Source of the DNA: Kaistia algarum
Lineage (GTDB): Bacteria; Pseudomonadota; Alphaproteobacteria; Rhizobiales; Kaistiaceae
DNA: 64,000 nucleotides
Assembly (NCBI RefSeq): GCF_026343945.1
Contig: NZ_JAPKNJ010000004.1
Coordinates: 124,001-188,000, forward strand
Reading direction: 5' to 3'
The notes under the pieces are model-generated. The model had not been told where the DNA came from. It saw nothing but the letters and a program-made list of their open reading frames with translations, and did not search any database. Positions 28,184 to 36,966 of this stretch are shown piece by piece. How positions within the stretch are numbered: the stretch's first letter is position 1; every line of letters begins with the position of its first letter. The position numbers and the translations under genes are program-made.

Positions 28184-30700
28184 GTGGCAAAGAGCAGGAA
28201 AAAGGTCGCGACGCCGGCCCGTGCCCGGACGCCGCAACCGCCTGCTGAGCCGCCGCCTAACCGTGGCTGGGCGCGCTGGTTGCCCTTCATCCTGGCTTCC
28301 TTCGTCGGGCTCGTCGTCCTCGTCGCTTATGGCGCCTATCAGGTCCAGCGCCACACGCCGGTCGCGCCGGAATCGGCCGCCATATCGCCGGTGGCCATCA
28401 GCCCGACGCCTCCGCCGGCTTTGACCAACGCGCCGACGGCCGCTCCGCCGCCAGCGATCACCGTCGCGGTGCCAGCGCCGACGACCCCGGTCGCGGCAAG
28501 CTTCGTCGGCGGCGAAACCTGCGCTTCCTGCCATTCGACCGAAGCGGCAGCCTGGAAGGGCTCGCATCACGCTCTAGCCATGCAGCACGCAAGAGCCAAG
28601 ACCGTGCTCGGCAATTTCGCCGATCAGACTTTCACCAAGGATGGCGTCACCACGCGCTTCTTCAAGCGTGGCGAGAATTTCTTCGTCTCGACTGACGGAC
28701 CCGATGGCGCGCCGCACGATTATCCGGTCAAATTCACCTTCGCCATCGATCCCCTGCAGCAATATCTGGTCGATTTCGGCAAGGGTCGGCTGCAAGCGCT
28801 GCCGATCGCCTGGGACACGCGGCCGAAGGAGGCAGGCGGCCAGCGCTGGTTCCATCTCTATCCAAATGAGACGCTGAAGGCTGGCGACACGCTGCACTGG
28901 ACCGGCGTCCAGCAGAACTGGAACTTCATGTGCGCCGACTGCCATTCGACCGGGCTCGAGCGCAACTATGATTTGAAGACCGACAGTTTCGCCACGAGTT
29001 GGTCGGAGGTGAACGTTTCCTGCGAAGCCTGCCACGGCGCCGGGTCGAACCACGTCGCCTGGGCGAAGTCAGGCGCCCCAGCCAACAAGGACAACGGCCT
29101 TACCATTGCGCTGACCGAAAGGCGCGACGTGAGTTGGACGCTCAATGAGGCGACCGGCAACAGCACCCGTTCGGCGCCGCGCACGACTAGCACGGAGCTT
29201 CAGGTCTGCGCCCGCTGCCATTCGCGAGGCGGCCCGATCTGGAACCAGCCGACGCCGTCGACGACGATCGGCGACATTCATCATGTCGCCCTGCTTGATG
29301 ACGGGCTCTATTTTCCCGATGGGCAGATCCGCGACGAAGTGTTCGAATATGGTTCCTTCCTGCAGAGCCGCATGGCCCATGCCGGCGTGACCTGTTCCGA
29401 TTGCCACGAACCGCATAGCGCGACCTTGCGCGCGCCGGGCAATGGAGTCTGTCTCCAATGCCACGAGGGCGCGAAATTCGACGTCGCCGCCCATACGCAT
29501 CATCCGGCCGAGACACCCGGCGCGCTCTGCGCCAACTGCCACATGCCTGAGCGGACCTATATGGTCGTCGATCCGCGCCGCGACCACAGCCTGCGCATAC
29601 CGCGTCCTGACCTTTCGGCGAGCCTCGGCACACCGAATGCCTGCAGTAATTGCCATACCGACAAGGACGCGGTCTGGGCCGCGGCGGCGGTGAAATCCTG
29701 GTTCCCCGCCCCGCACACGCCGTTTCAGAACTATGCGGAGATCCTCGACGCCGGCACCAAGGGCGCCCCCGGCGCACGAGCCAAGCTGATGGCGCTCGCG
29801 CGCGACACGAGCCAACCGGCCATCGCAAGGGCGAGTGCGCTGGATCGGCTCGACGCCCTTCCCGACGCCGCTTCGCTGGCGACGCTCCGTCAGTTGCTGT
29901 CCGACCCGGACCCGACGGTGCGCCGCGCCGCGGCGGGAGTCTATCCACGTCTGCCATCCGACGCGATCGGCGATTTGCTGCCGATGCTGGATGACCAGGT
30001 GCGCGATGTGCGCCTCGCCGTCGTGCCGCCCTTGGCCGCTTTGCCGGCGGGCCGGCTCAACAGCACAGACGCGGAACGAGTTCGGAACGCCATCGCCGAA
30101 TACGTCGCCTCGCAGCTTTCCAATGCTGACCGACCGGAAGCGCACCAGAACCTCGGTCAGCTCTATGCGTCGATGGGACGGGCCAGCGAGGCTGAGAGTG
30201 AGTTCCAAACAGCGATCCGGCTCGACCCGACCTTCATCGCCGCGCCGATCGCACTGGCCGATCTCTATCGTGGCGGCGGTCGCGATGCCGCCGGCGAGGC
30301 AGTTTTGCGCGCTGCGATCGCCCGCAACCCGAAGGAAGCAGCGCCGCATGGCGCGCTCGGCCTCTGGCTGGTGCGCGCCGGCCGCGGCGGCGAGGCACTG
30401 GCAGAACTCCAGATGGCGGCCGAACTCGGGGCTGAGGATCCGCGCAACGCCTATGTCTATGCCGTAGCGCTGTCGAGTGCGGGCATGCGTCCGCAGGCCA
30501 TCGCCGCGCTTGAAGCCGGGTTGGCGCAGCATCCCTATGATCGCGACATGTTGATCGCCAGCACGACCTTCGAGCGCGACGGCGGCGACATCGCAGCGGC
30601 GCGGCGCTATGCACAGACCTTGCAGAGCCTGGAGCCGACCGACCCCGGCGTCGCGGCTTTGATGCGCGAGCTCGGAACCTCAGCCGCGCCATCCCCCTGA
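28184..30700 (+). CDS. Octahaem c-type cytochrome with HEAT-like and TPR domains
   Basis: An 838-residue protein from a GTG start with a GGAGGAG site. A basic, Pro-rich N-terminus and one membrane helix (about 33-52) precede a periplasmic part with eight CxxCH haem motifs between residues 113 and 491: CASCH, CADCH, CEACH, CARCH, CSDCH, CLQCH, CANCH and CSNCH. The C-terminal half first has a HEAT-like stretch (LRQLLSDPDPTVRRAAAGVY) and then several TPRs. The cytochrome part resembles the c554/multihaem family. It is probably an electron-transfer protein with a docking domain; partner and substrate are unknown. Confidence 0.88.
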   Translation: MAKSRKKVATPARARTPQPPAEPPPNRGWARWLPFILASFVGLVVLVAYGAYQVQRHTPVAPESAAISPVAISPTPPPALTNAPTAAPPPAITVAVPAPTTPVAASFVGGETCASCHSTEAAAWKGSHHALAMQHARAKTVLGNFADQTFTKDGVTTRFFKRGENFFVSTDGPDGAPHDYPVKFTFAIDPLQQYLVDFGKGRLQALPIAWDTRPKEAGGQRWFHLYPNETLKAGDTLHWTGVQQNWNFMCADCHSTGLERNYDLKTDSFATSWSEVNVSCEACHGAGSNHVAWAKSGAPANKDNGLTIALTERRDVSWTLNEATGNSTRSAPRTTSTELQVCARCHSRGGPIWNQPTPSTTIGDIHHVALLDDGLYFPDGQIRDEVFEYGSFLQSRMAHAGVTCSDCHEPHSATLRAPGNGVCLQCHEGAKFDVAAHTHHPAETPGALCANCHMPERTYMVVDPRRDHSLRIPRPDLSASLGTPNACSNCHTDKDAVWAAAAVKSWFPAPHTPFQNYAEILDAGTKGAPGARAKLMALARDTSQPAIARASALDRLDALPDAASLATLRQLLSDPDPTVRRAAAGVYPRLPSDAIGDLLPMLDDQVRDVRLAVVPPLAALPAGRLNSTDAERVRNAIAEYVASQLSNADRPEAHQNLGQLYASMGRASEAESEFQTAIRLDPTFIAAPIALADLYRGGGRDAAGEAVLRAAIARNPKEAAPHGALGLWLVRAGRGGEALAELQMAAELGAEDPRNAYVYAVALSSAGMRPQAIAALEAGLAQHPYDRDMLIASTTFERDGGDIAAARRYAQTLQSLEPTDPGVAALMRELGTSAAPSP

Positions 30701-30707
30701 AACGCAA

Positions 30708-30733
30708 GAAGCCGGCGCTTTGGCGCCGGCTTC
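30708..30733. terminator. Hairpin between convergent cytochrome and OmpA-like genes
   Basis: GAAGCCGGCGC and GCGCCGGCTTC form an 11-bp perfect stem around TTTG. The T-content is modest on either strand, but the position between converging stop codons supports terminator function. Confidence 0.7.
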
Positions 30734-30762
30734 AAAGGAAGGGTCAGTCTTGTTTCGACCGG

Positions 30763-31362
30763 CTATTTGCCCGGCAGATACGGTCCGATATTGATCAGCT
30801 GCACGCGGCGATTGATCGGGTCGGTAGGCTTGCTGGTGTCCTGCAGCGATTCCTGGCCGAGGCCGACAGCTTCAACGCGGGCCGGGTCGACGTTGAACGT
30901 CGTGACCAGTGCCTCGAGAACGGCGTCGGCGCGCGCCTGCGACAGAGCGAGATTGTCCTGGCGGTTGCCGGTCGTGTCCGTATTGCCGGTGACGACGAAC
31001 TTGGAGCCGAGCAGCAGCGGATGATGCAGCGCATCCGCCATGGAGCCGATCGTCGCGTAGGATTCGGGCCGGATGATCGCCGAATTCAGCGCGAACTGGA
31101 TCTGCACATTGATCTGCGGCAGGCCGGAGATGAGTTCCAGCGGCTTCCAGGTAATCGGCATGCCGGGATTGTCGATCATGTGCTGCTGCACAGCCTGCTT
31201 GATCAGCGCAGCTGTCAGCGGCTTCCCAGCCGGTGCGGTGCCGGCGCTGGCCATCGACTGGATGATCTGCGATTCGGTGAGCGTCGTCTGAGCCGAGGCT
31301 GCGCCGGCCGAGCCGACCAGAGCGAGGGCAAGGGCGATGGCGCCAATATGGGACTTCATCAT
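30763..31362 (-). CDS. OmpA-family outer-envelope protein
   Basis: A 199-residue protein with a signal peptide (about 1-25, ending ASAQ), a 65-residue Ala/Gln-rich region, and an OmpA-like peptidoglycan-binding domain: IQFALNSAIIRPES, FVVTGNTDTTGNRQDNLALSQARADAV and VEAVGLGQESL. It would bind diaminopimelate residues of peptidoglycan in the periplasm. The tandem ATGs at 31362 and 31359 follow AGGACA. The N-terminal part lacks a beta-barrel, so this is a soluble or lipoprotein-like OmpA relative rather than a porin. Confidence 0.85.
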   Translation of the reverse strand: MMKSHIGAIALALALVGSAGAASAQTTLTESQIIQSMASAGTAPAGKPLTAALIKQAVQQHMIDNPGMPITWKPLELISGLPQINVQIQFALNSAIIRPESYATIGSMADALHHPLLLGSKFVVTGNTDTTGNRQDNLALSQARADAVLEALVTTFNVDPARVEAVGLGQESLQDTSKPTDPINRRVQLINIGPYLPGK

Positions 31363-31393
31363 GAATATTGTCCTAGCTTGAGGGGCCAACGGC

Positions 31394-31816
31394 TCAGCGC
31401 CAACCGGCATCGGTGAGCGCCTGGTTGCAAGCGGCGCCGACGACCTTCGAGGCGGCGAGCAGGCAATCAAGATAATGAGCGTCGCCCGGCGCCGTGCCCT
31501 GGCAATAATTCGCGGCCGCGTTCCGGCAGGCCTTCGGCGCTGCGAGCTGGGCGGCGTTGCGTTTGGCGAGCGAGGCGACGACCGTCTTGTAGTCGATGAC
31601 GCATTGCGGATTGAGCTTGGCCTCGTACTGCACGAGGCAGTCCTTCAGCTGCCCGCCGCCGAGATTGACCTTGGGGCAATACTTGACGATATCCTTGCCA
31701 CAGCTCGCCGCCAGCAGCGCGCCGGCATCGGAATAGCTCATCGTCTGCGCCGAGGCGCCGGCAAAGCCTGCCCCCGCGAAGATCGCAGCAGCAAGGCCGA
31801 TGGTCGCTAGTCTCAT
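31394..31816 (-). CDS. Secreted cysteine-rich repeat protein
   Basis: A 140-residue protein with a signal peptide (about 1-23, ending ASAQ) and eight cysteines spaced in two similar blocks (SCGKDIVKYCPKV...DCLVQYEAKLNPQC and ACRNAAANYCQGT...DCLLAASKVVGAAC). The pattern resembles the Cys-rich GLG1 repeat seen in many alphaproteobacterial periplasmic proteins. Four disulfides are likely. Function is unknown. It lies 31 bases upstream of the OmpA-like gene on the same strand and may be its operon partner. Confidence 0.8.
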   Translation of the reverse strand: MRLATIGLAAAIFAGAGFAGASAQTMSYSDAGALLAASCGKDIVKYCPKVNLGGGQLKDCLVQYEAKLNPQCVIDYKTVVASLAKRNAAQLAAPKACRNAAANYCQGTAPGDAHYLDCLLAASKVVGAACNQALTDAGWR

Positions 31817-32212
31817 GTGATGTCCTTCCCCGATTGTCTAGCCGGCCCGGGAGGGCCGCGTCGCCAATAGTCTGGCCCGGCGGAACAGCGCGACACGCCC
31901 GCCAGGCCGAAGCTATCCGGCCCGCAGAACAGCTACATTCGCCAGCATCCTGTCAACTCTCCAAGGCGACTGGCATCGAGAAATAGTCCATCGCACGCCA
32001 AAGCCGGGACGTCGCCAGCGACAATTCACCCGCTCCGCCCGGCAATGCGCGCCCGCCTAGCGGCGAATCACCGCCGAAAACGCCGCTCAAGAAACAGCTC
32101 GCGATGCTCCAGCCGTCGGTAGGGTGCGGGATCGCGATTCAACGCCTCGGCGGCAAGGAAACATCGCACGCCACCCAGCGTGTTTTTCGCTATGTCGGAG
32201 GCAAGTCTCTGG
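31817..32212. other. Intergenic region, no supported gene
   Basis: No convincing gene was found. An Arg-rich minus-strand frame (about 32068-32240) with NTLGGVRCFLAAEAL is open, but I cannot match it to a family. It may be decayed sequence associated with the neighbouring IS remnant. Confidence 0.35.
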
Positions 32213-32365
32213 TCAACTGGCTTGAGAGGAAAACAGCGGGGGGGGGGACTCGCGCATAGCCGACGCGCCCAAGCGTGTGGCGACATCAGGAGCGCCATAG
32301 CCCCGCTCCACAATCTGCCGCACGGCTTCTTCGCTCCATTCCTTGGAAAATCTCTTTGAACCCAC
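32213..32365 (-). pseudogene. IS3-family transposase OrfA remnant
   Basis: From a GTG at 32365 the minus strand encodes SKRFSKEWSEEAVRQIVERG followed by YGAPDVATRLGAS, the N-terminal helix-turn-helix of IS3-type OrfA transposases. Similarity ends abruptly after GAS, and the frame runs through a ten-base homopolymer (G on the plus strand, 32238-32247) to a stop. No OrfB and no terminal inverted repeats were seen, so it is a dead fragment. Confidence 0.68.
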
Positions 32366-32457
32366 AAGCTGCCTCCCATCCTCAAAGAACAGGCAGGGCC
32401 CGTCTATCGGGCTGAGGGCGGTCTCGTGCAGGTCAGAAAGAGTGCGCCAAACACGGC

Positions 32458-34080
32458 TCAGTTCGACGCGATCGCGCCCGTTCCCTTCAGTACAAACGGT
32501 TCGACCACATCCCTGCCATACAGCGCCGTGAAGTGAGCGATCATCGCCTGCATGATGTTGGCACGTGCCTGCCGCGAGGTGAGATGCCGCACCGAGGTCA
32601 TGTATGTGTAGGCGAGCGCGTTGCCGGCGCCTTCCGGGCCGGCCGCCATCAGAACGTCGGTGATCGCCTGCGGCAGCACCTGGCCGGCCGGTGCGACCAG
32701 CACGGCGATCAACAAGCTCAAATCGGGCGGGCTGCGTGGGCTTTCGAGAGGGACGGCCGCCGCCGCGACCTTCAGCGCCTCGCGGTCGCCCGCCGCCAGC
32801 AGAGCGATGCACTTCAGGACGCGCATGTGCAACAGGAACTCGGAATCAGGATCCGCCATCTCGATTCCGCGATCGAAAAAGGCCAGCGCGGCGGCAAAGT
32901 CGCCCCGCGCTTGCCGCAACTGCCCGAGTATCGGCAAGGCGGCGGGCGAGTCCGCCATGCGGGCAAAGGCCCGTTCCGCCAGATCCTCGGCAAGGTCGAG
33001 ATGACCGCGATCGACGAAATAGAGCAGCTTGGCTGCGGCCAGCATGAGCAACGGATTGGTTTCGATCAGCGGCAGGCAATCCAGTGCAGTCGCCTCGATC
33101 TCGCTCTCGATCTCGTCGCGCTCCTCACGGCTGATGCCGGTGAAGGGGTTGGTCAGGACAAGGCGCGCGAACAGATGAAGACACCATTGCAGGGCGATGT
33201 CCGCGCTGGCCGGGTCCTGCGCCCGTGCCTCGCTCAACTGCCGACCCTTCTCCAACCACTGCGGATTGGAAGCCGATAGCAGGGTCGATGCCTTGCGCAG
33301 TCGGATTTCGAGCGGCTGATCGACGGGCGTACCAAGCCCCTCCGAAGCCTTGGCCAGACTGCGCTGCAATGCCTCGATGATCTCGATCGAGGCGCGTTCA
33401 ACCTCGGGCTCCAGCGAGGCCGTGGTGGCGCCGCCGAACTCCAGCCGGAAGGCGCGGATGATACGACGTGACGGCCCTTCCCGCAGCGTGGCCGCGCAAT
33501 CCAGCCGGTCTCCGCTGTCCTGGAAGCTCACCTTCAGGACATAGCGCGTCGCCAGCGTTGCCGCGCCGTCGTCACGCCCCAGGACAATCACGCTCTCGTC
33601 CGCGCCGAGCCCATCTGCGATCCGTTCGCGCATCTGCTGGGCAACGGTGTCTGCCCGTTCGACGAGACGTTCGTCCTTCGGCGGGACGACAGCAACGATC
33701 GCCAGAAGGCCAGTTACCGGGGTCGGATCGGGCTCGGGGACATTGGCCGGCTGGTTCGCTGCGATCCACACATAGCCCTCGCCATATTGGGTGGCGATGA
33801 AGCGGGGGGACCGAGCGCTATCCCCGAGCTTGGTCCGCAGGCGGTTAACCAGAAAATCGACATTGCGGTCGGACGCATCCGTCTGGGTCAGCGCGATCGC
33901 GTCCAGCAACTGGCTGCGCTGCATCAGGCGGTTCGGGTTCCGCGTCAGCGCGAGGAGCAGCGCGCGCTCGCTGCGCGTGAACCGGATCTGCTCCCCATTG
34001 CGAAGGGCGAACAGGCAGGTTTCGTCGAGGACGACATCGCCGAACACCAAGCCGCCGGATTGCCGCATCTCACGATTCAT
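32458..34080 (-). CDS. Winged-helix regulator with C-terminal TPR-like domain
   Basis: A 540-residue protein. The N-terminus is an OmpR/PhoB-type winged helix (about 10-105): LVFGDVVLDETCLFALRNGE, FTRSERALLLALTRNPN, DRNVDFLVNRLRTKLGD and ATQYGEGYVWIA. No receiver domain precedes it. A central region (about 120-260) resembles the adenylate-cyclase-associated or CadC-like middle part, and the C-terminal half is helical with TPR-like units (LPILGQLRQARGDFAAALAFFDRGIEM). It is divergent from the autotransporter gene and is the obvious candidate for its regulator. The 367-base intergenic stretch (34081-34447) holds no clear operator. Confidence 0.82.
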   Translation of the reverse strand: MNREMRQSGGLVFGDVVLDETCLFALRNGEQIRFTRSERALLLALTRNPNRLMQRSQLLDAIALTQTDASDRNVDFLVNRLRTKLGDSARSPRFIATQYGEGYVWIAANQPANVPEPDPTPVTGLLAIVAVVPPKDERLVERADTVAQQMRERIADGLGADESVIVLGRDDGAATLATRYVLKVSFQDSGDRLDCAATLREGPSRRIIRAFRLEFGGATTASLEPEVERASIEIIEALQRSLAKASEGLGTPVDQPLEIRLRKASTLLSASNPQWLEKGRQLSEARAQDPASADIALQWCLHLFARLVLTNPFTGISREERDEIESEIEATALDCLPLIETNPLLMLAAAKLLYFVDRGHLDLAEDLAERAFARMADSPAALPILGQLRQARGDFAAALAFFDRGIEMADPDSEFLLHMRVLKCIALLAAGDREALKVAAAAVPLESPRSPPDLSLLIAVLVAPAGQVLPQAITDVLMAAGPEGAGNALAYTYMTSVRHLTSRQARANIMQAMIAHFTALYGRDVVEPFVLKGTGAIASN

Positions 34081-34447
34081 CCAACCTCGCCTCTCAGGCC
34101 GCCGGACGACGCGGCAGCACTCATCCCGAATACACAGGGCGCCAGAATGTCCGAAGCTCGGCGTCGGGTCGAGAAAATAGCGCGGACTCCGCAAGGCAGC
34201 CTGACGAATTGGTGTGGCGCGGAGCCGCGCAAATCAGCCCAGCCTATCGGAATCAGGAATCCGTATCGCCGCAGCCTGTCGCCTCGTTCGTCAGCGGCAT
34301 CGCCATCCGATGGATCGTCGCTCTCAAATATCAGGCAAACAATCGCCTGCTATAGGCCGTCTTAACCAAGTATGGCCGGCTGGGCATTTGTCCGGCCAGT
34401 TCAGTCCTTCAACCGTGCATCCAGCCTGACAGTAAGCGGGGAATATT

Positions 34448-36919
34448 ATGGCGCAGTCGAAAAACCGTCCCTTCCAGCATCGCGCCGACTTCACGTCGAT
34501 CAATCTGCCCCGTTTACGGCAGGACGGATGGTTGGGACATCATCGCCGCAGCCTGTTGACGGGTGCCGCGATCCTGTCGGCGACTGCGATCGTGATGGTG
34601 ATGGCCAGCACAGCTGCGCGCGCTGGGAACATTCAATGGATCGGCGATGGCAGTTGGTCCGATCCCTCAAACTGGAAGCTTCTGCCAGGTGGCGAGCATG
34701 TCTTGCCTGGGGGCGGGGATTACGTCTTCATTCACAGCAAAGGGGCGAATGTCGACTCTCCGGGCGCTTACGCCCGCACGCTGACTGTTTCGGGCAGCTC
34801 GTTGACGGTGAGTTCCGGGGGAACACTCGGTCTTGAAGATTATGTTTACTTGGGTAGAGGAGAAAATACTTTTGGAGCTGCTACGGTGACCGGCAAAGGC
34901 GCCGTATTGAGTGCGTCAAATGTTAGTTTGGGCTGGGATAAAAGTAACGGAACGCTTCTTGTCTCCGACGGCGGCAAGGTAAATTCAGGAGTTAGTTTGG
35001 ATTCAGGAGGCAGTCTACTGACTATAACCGGGGCTGGTTCAGAATTAAAAGGTGAATATATTAGATTGTATCATGGAAACACTATAGTTTCCGATGGAGG
35101 CACGTTGTCAGGCGGCTACCGTTTCGAATTGCCTAGTGACGGGAAATTGTATGTGGGTGGAGGATCCACCAACCCGGCGGATGCCAAGGCGCCCGGTTTC
35201 ATAAAATCGAGTGTACCAATTCTGAACGATGCCGCGATCAACTTCAATCATACTGACCAGACCCGCAAATATGAATTTTCACCTGTTTTGACCGGCCGTG
35301 GCACGCTCGAGTTCATCAACGGCGCCACGGTGCTGACGGCCGACAGCAGCAAATTCACTGGCCCCACCAATGTCCGCGAGCAGGGCACGCTGGTCGTGAA
35401 GGGTTCGCTGTCCGGCTCCAACGTCAATGTGTGGGGCGTCCTGGCCGGCAACGGCAATGTCGGCAGCGTGACCGTCAATGGCAATGGCAAGGTCGAGCCG
35501 GGCAATTCCATCGGCACGCTGCATATCAAGAACAATTTCAACATGGCGTCCGGATCGGACTATGTGGTCGAACTGAACGGCGCTTCGAGCGACCGGATCG
35601 AGGTTGGCGGCAAGGCGACCATTTTGAGCTCGAAGTTCGAGATCGAGCGCTACAACACAGCGGATTCGCCCGTGGTGCCCGGCACGACCTATACGATCCT
35701 GACCACGGGCGGCGGGCTGACCGTGCAGTCGCCGACGGTGGCCGTCGCAGACTTCCCGTTCCTCAATTTCACGCTGAGCGAGGACGGCTACAACGGCTAC
35801 CTGACCACTTCGCGCAGCGCCGAGCGCTTCGCTGAACTCGCCACGACCCAGAACGAGATCGCGGTGGCGAATGCGCTCGATTCGGCCACGCTGACGCCGG
35901 AATGGGCGCAGGTCGTCGGTTCCGGCGCGGCGGATGCCAGCGCGGCCTTCACCAGCCTCGCCAATGCCTCGATCCATGCCAGCGTCCTCGGCGTCCTGTC
36001 CGAGCAGTCGCATTTCCTCCGCGATGCCGTGATCGACCGGCTGCGCGGGGCGATTGAAGGCGAGGCGAGTCCGGCGGCGGCCGGCGTAACCAGGGTGCCG
36101 ACAGGTACGGCCTACGCGATCTGGGGCCGGGCGCTCGGCAGCTGGGGGTCGGCGAACGGCGACGGCAATACGGCCGACGTCTCCGATTCGATCGGCGGCC
36201 TGATCACCGGCGTCGACGTCACGGTTGACGACACCTGGCGCTTCGGCCTTGCCGGCGGCTACAGCCAGAGCTGGTTCTCCTCGCCCGACATCGCCGCCTC
36301 CGGCTCCAGCGACAGCTACCATGTCGCGCTCTATGGCGGCTGGGAGGGCCAGTCCGGCTTCGCGCTCCGCGGTGGCGCCGGCTATTCCTGGAACGACGTC
36401 GATACGTCGCGACAGGTCGCGGTGGTCGGCCTATCCGGTGCCGCCGATGGATCCTATTCCGCGCCGACGGCCCAGATCTTCGGCGAAGGCGCCTACAAGA
36501 TCGCCTATGGCGCTGCGGCGTTCGAGCCCTTCGCCAATCTCGCCTATGTGCATATCGACGGCGATATCGGAGAGACCGGCATCGCCGCGATGACCGGTAC
36601 GGCCGAACTCGACACGACCTATACGACGCTCGGATTGCGCGCCTCGACCGCGCTGGCGGCGGGGCTGACCGTGCGCGGGACGCTCGGCTGGCGGCATGCG
36701 TTCGGGGATGTCACACCGGAAGCGAACCTCGCATTCCAGCCCGGCACGGCAGCCGTTTCGCTGGCCGGCGTACCGATCGCCACCGATGCGCTCGTCACCG
36801 AACTCGGCCTCGACTTCGCGATTAGCAAGAGCGCCACGCTCGGCCTCTCCTATTCTGGCCAATATGCCACTGACGCTTATGAGAATTCGGCACAAGCCAA
36901 CTTCGCATTGCAGTTCTGA
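34448..36919 (+). CDS. Autotransporter (type Va secretion) with PATR repeat passenger
   Basis: An 823-residue protein. A long N-terminal region with twin hydrophobic and basic stretches and cleavage near ARAGN leads to a passenger of beta-helix character, with many T-V-S-G-G strands and one autotransporter-associated repeat (RGTLEFINGATVLTADSS followed by FTGPTNVREQGTLVVKG). The C-terminal 280 residues form the beta-barrel, starting YAIWGRALGSWGSANGDG and ending with the aromatic NFALQF. Bases about 34840-35280 are visibly AT-richer than the flanks, so part of the passenger may be acquired. It is probably a surface-exposed adhesin-like protein. Confidence 0.9.
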   Translation: MAQSKNRPFQHRADFTSINLPRLRQDGWLGHHRRSLLTGAAILSATAIVMVMASTAARAGNIQWIGDGSWSDPSNWKLLPGGEHVLPGGGDYVFIHSKGANVDSPGAYARTLTVSGSSLTVSSGGTLGLEDYVYLGRGENTFGAATVTGKGAVLSASNVSLGWDKSNGTLLVSDGGKVNSGVSLDSGGSLLTITGAGSELKGEYIRLYHGNTIVSDGGTLSGGYRFELPSDGKLYVGGGSTNPADAKAPGFIKSSVPILNDAAINFNHTDQTRKYEFSPVLTGRGTLEFINGATVLTADSSKFTGPTNVREQGTLVVKGSLSGSNVNVWGVLAGNGNVGSVTVNGNGKVEPGNSIGTLHIKNNFNMASGSDYVVELNGASSDRIEVGGKATILSSKFEIERYNTADSPVVPGTTYTILTTGGGLTVQSPTVAVADFPFLNFTLSEDGYNGYLTTSRSAERFAELATTQNEIAVANALDSATLTPEWAQVVGSGAADASAAFTSLANASIHASVLGVLSEQSHFLRDAVIDRLRGAIEGEASPAAAGVTRVPTGTAYAIWGRALGSWGSANGDGNTADVSDSIGGLITGVDVTVDDTWRFGLAGGYSQSWFSSPDIAASGSSDSYHVALYGGWEGQSGFALRGGAGYSWNDVDTSRQVAVVGLSGAADGSYSAPTAQIFGEGAYKIAYGAAAFEPFANLAYVHIDGDIGETGIAAMTGTAELDTTYTTLGLRASTALAAGLTVRGTLGWRHAFGDVTPEANLAFQPGTAAVSLAGVPIATDALVTELGLDFAISKSATLGLSYSGQYATDAYENSAQANFALQF

Positions 36920-36966
36920 TCGCAAGGCACGAATGTTGAAAATCGGGCATTGATCGGGAGAGGTTG

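Noticed and set aside
29069..30532. 487-codon minus-strand open frame opposite the cytochrome gene
   Set aside because: It covers the haem- and TPR-coding region and has no independent support.
32238..32247. Ten-G homopolymer as a phase-variation switch
   Set aside because: It lies in a dead transposase fragment rather than in or before a functional surface gene, so slippage would have no evident effect.
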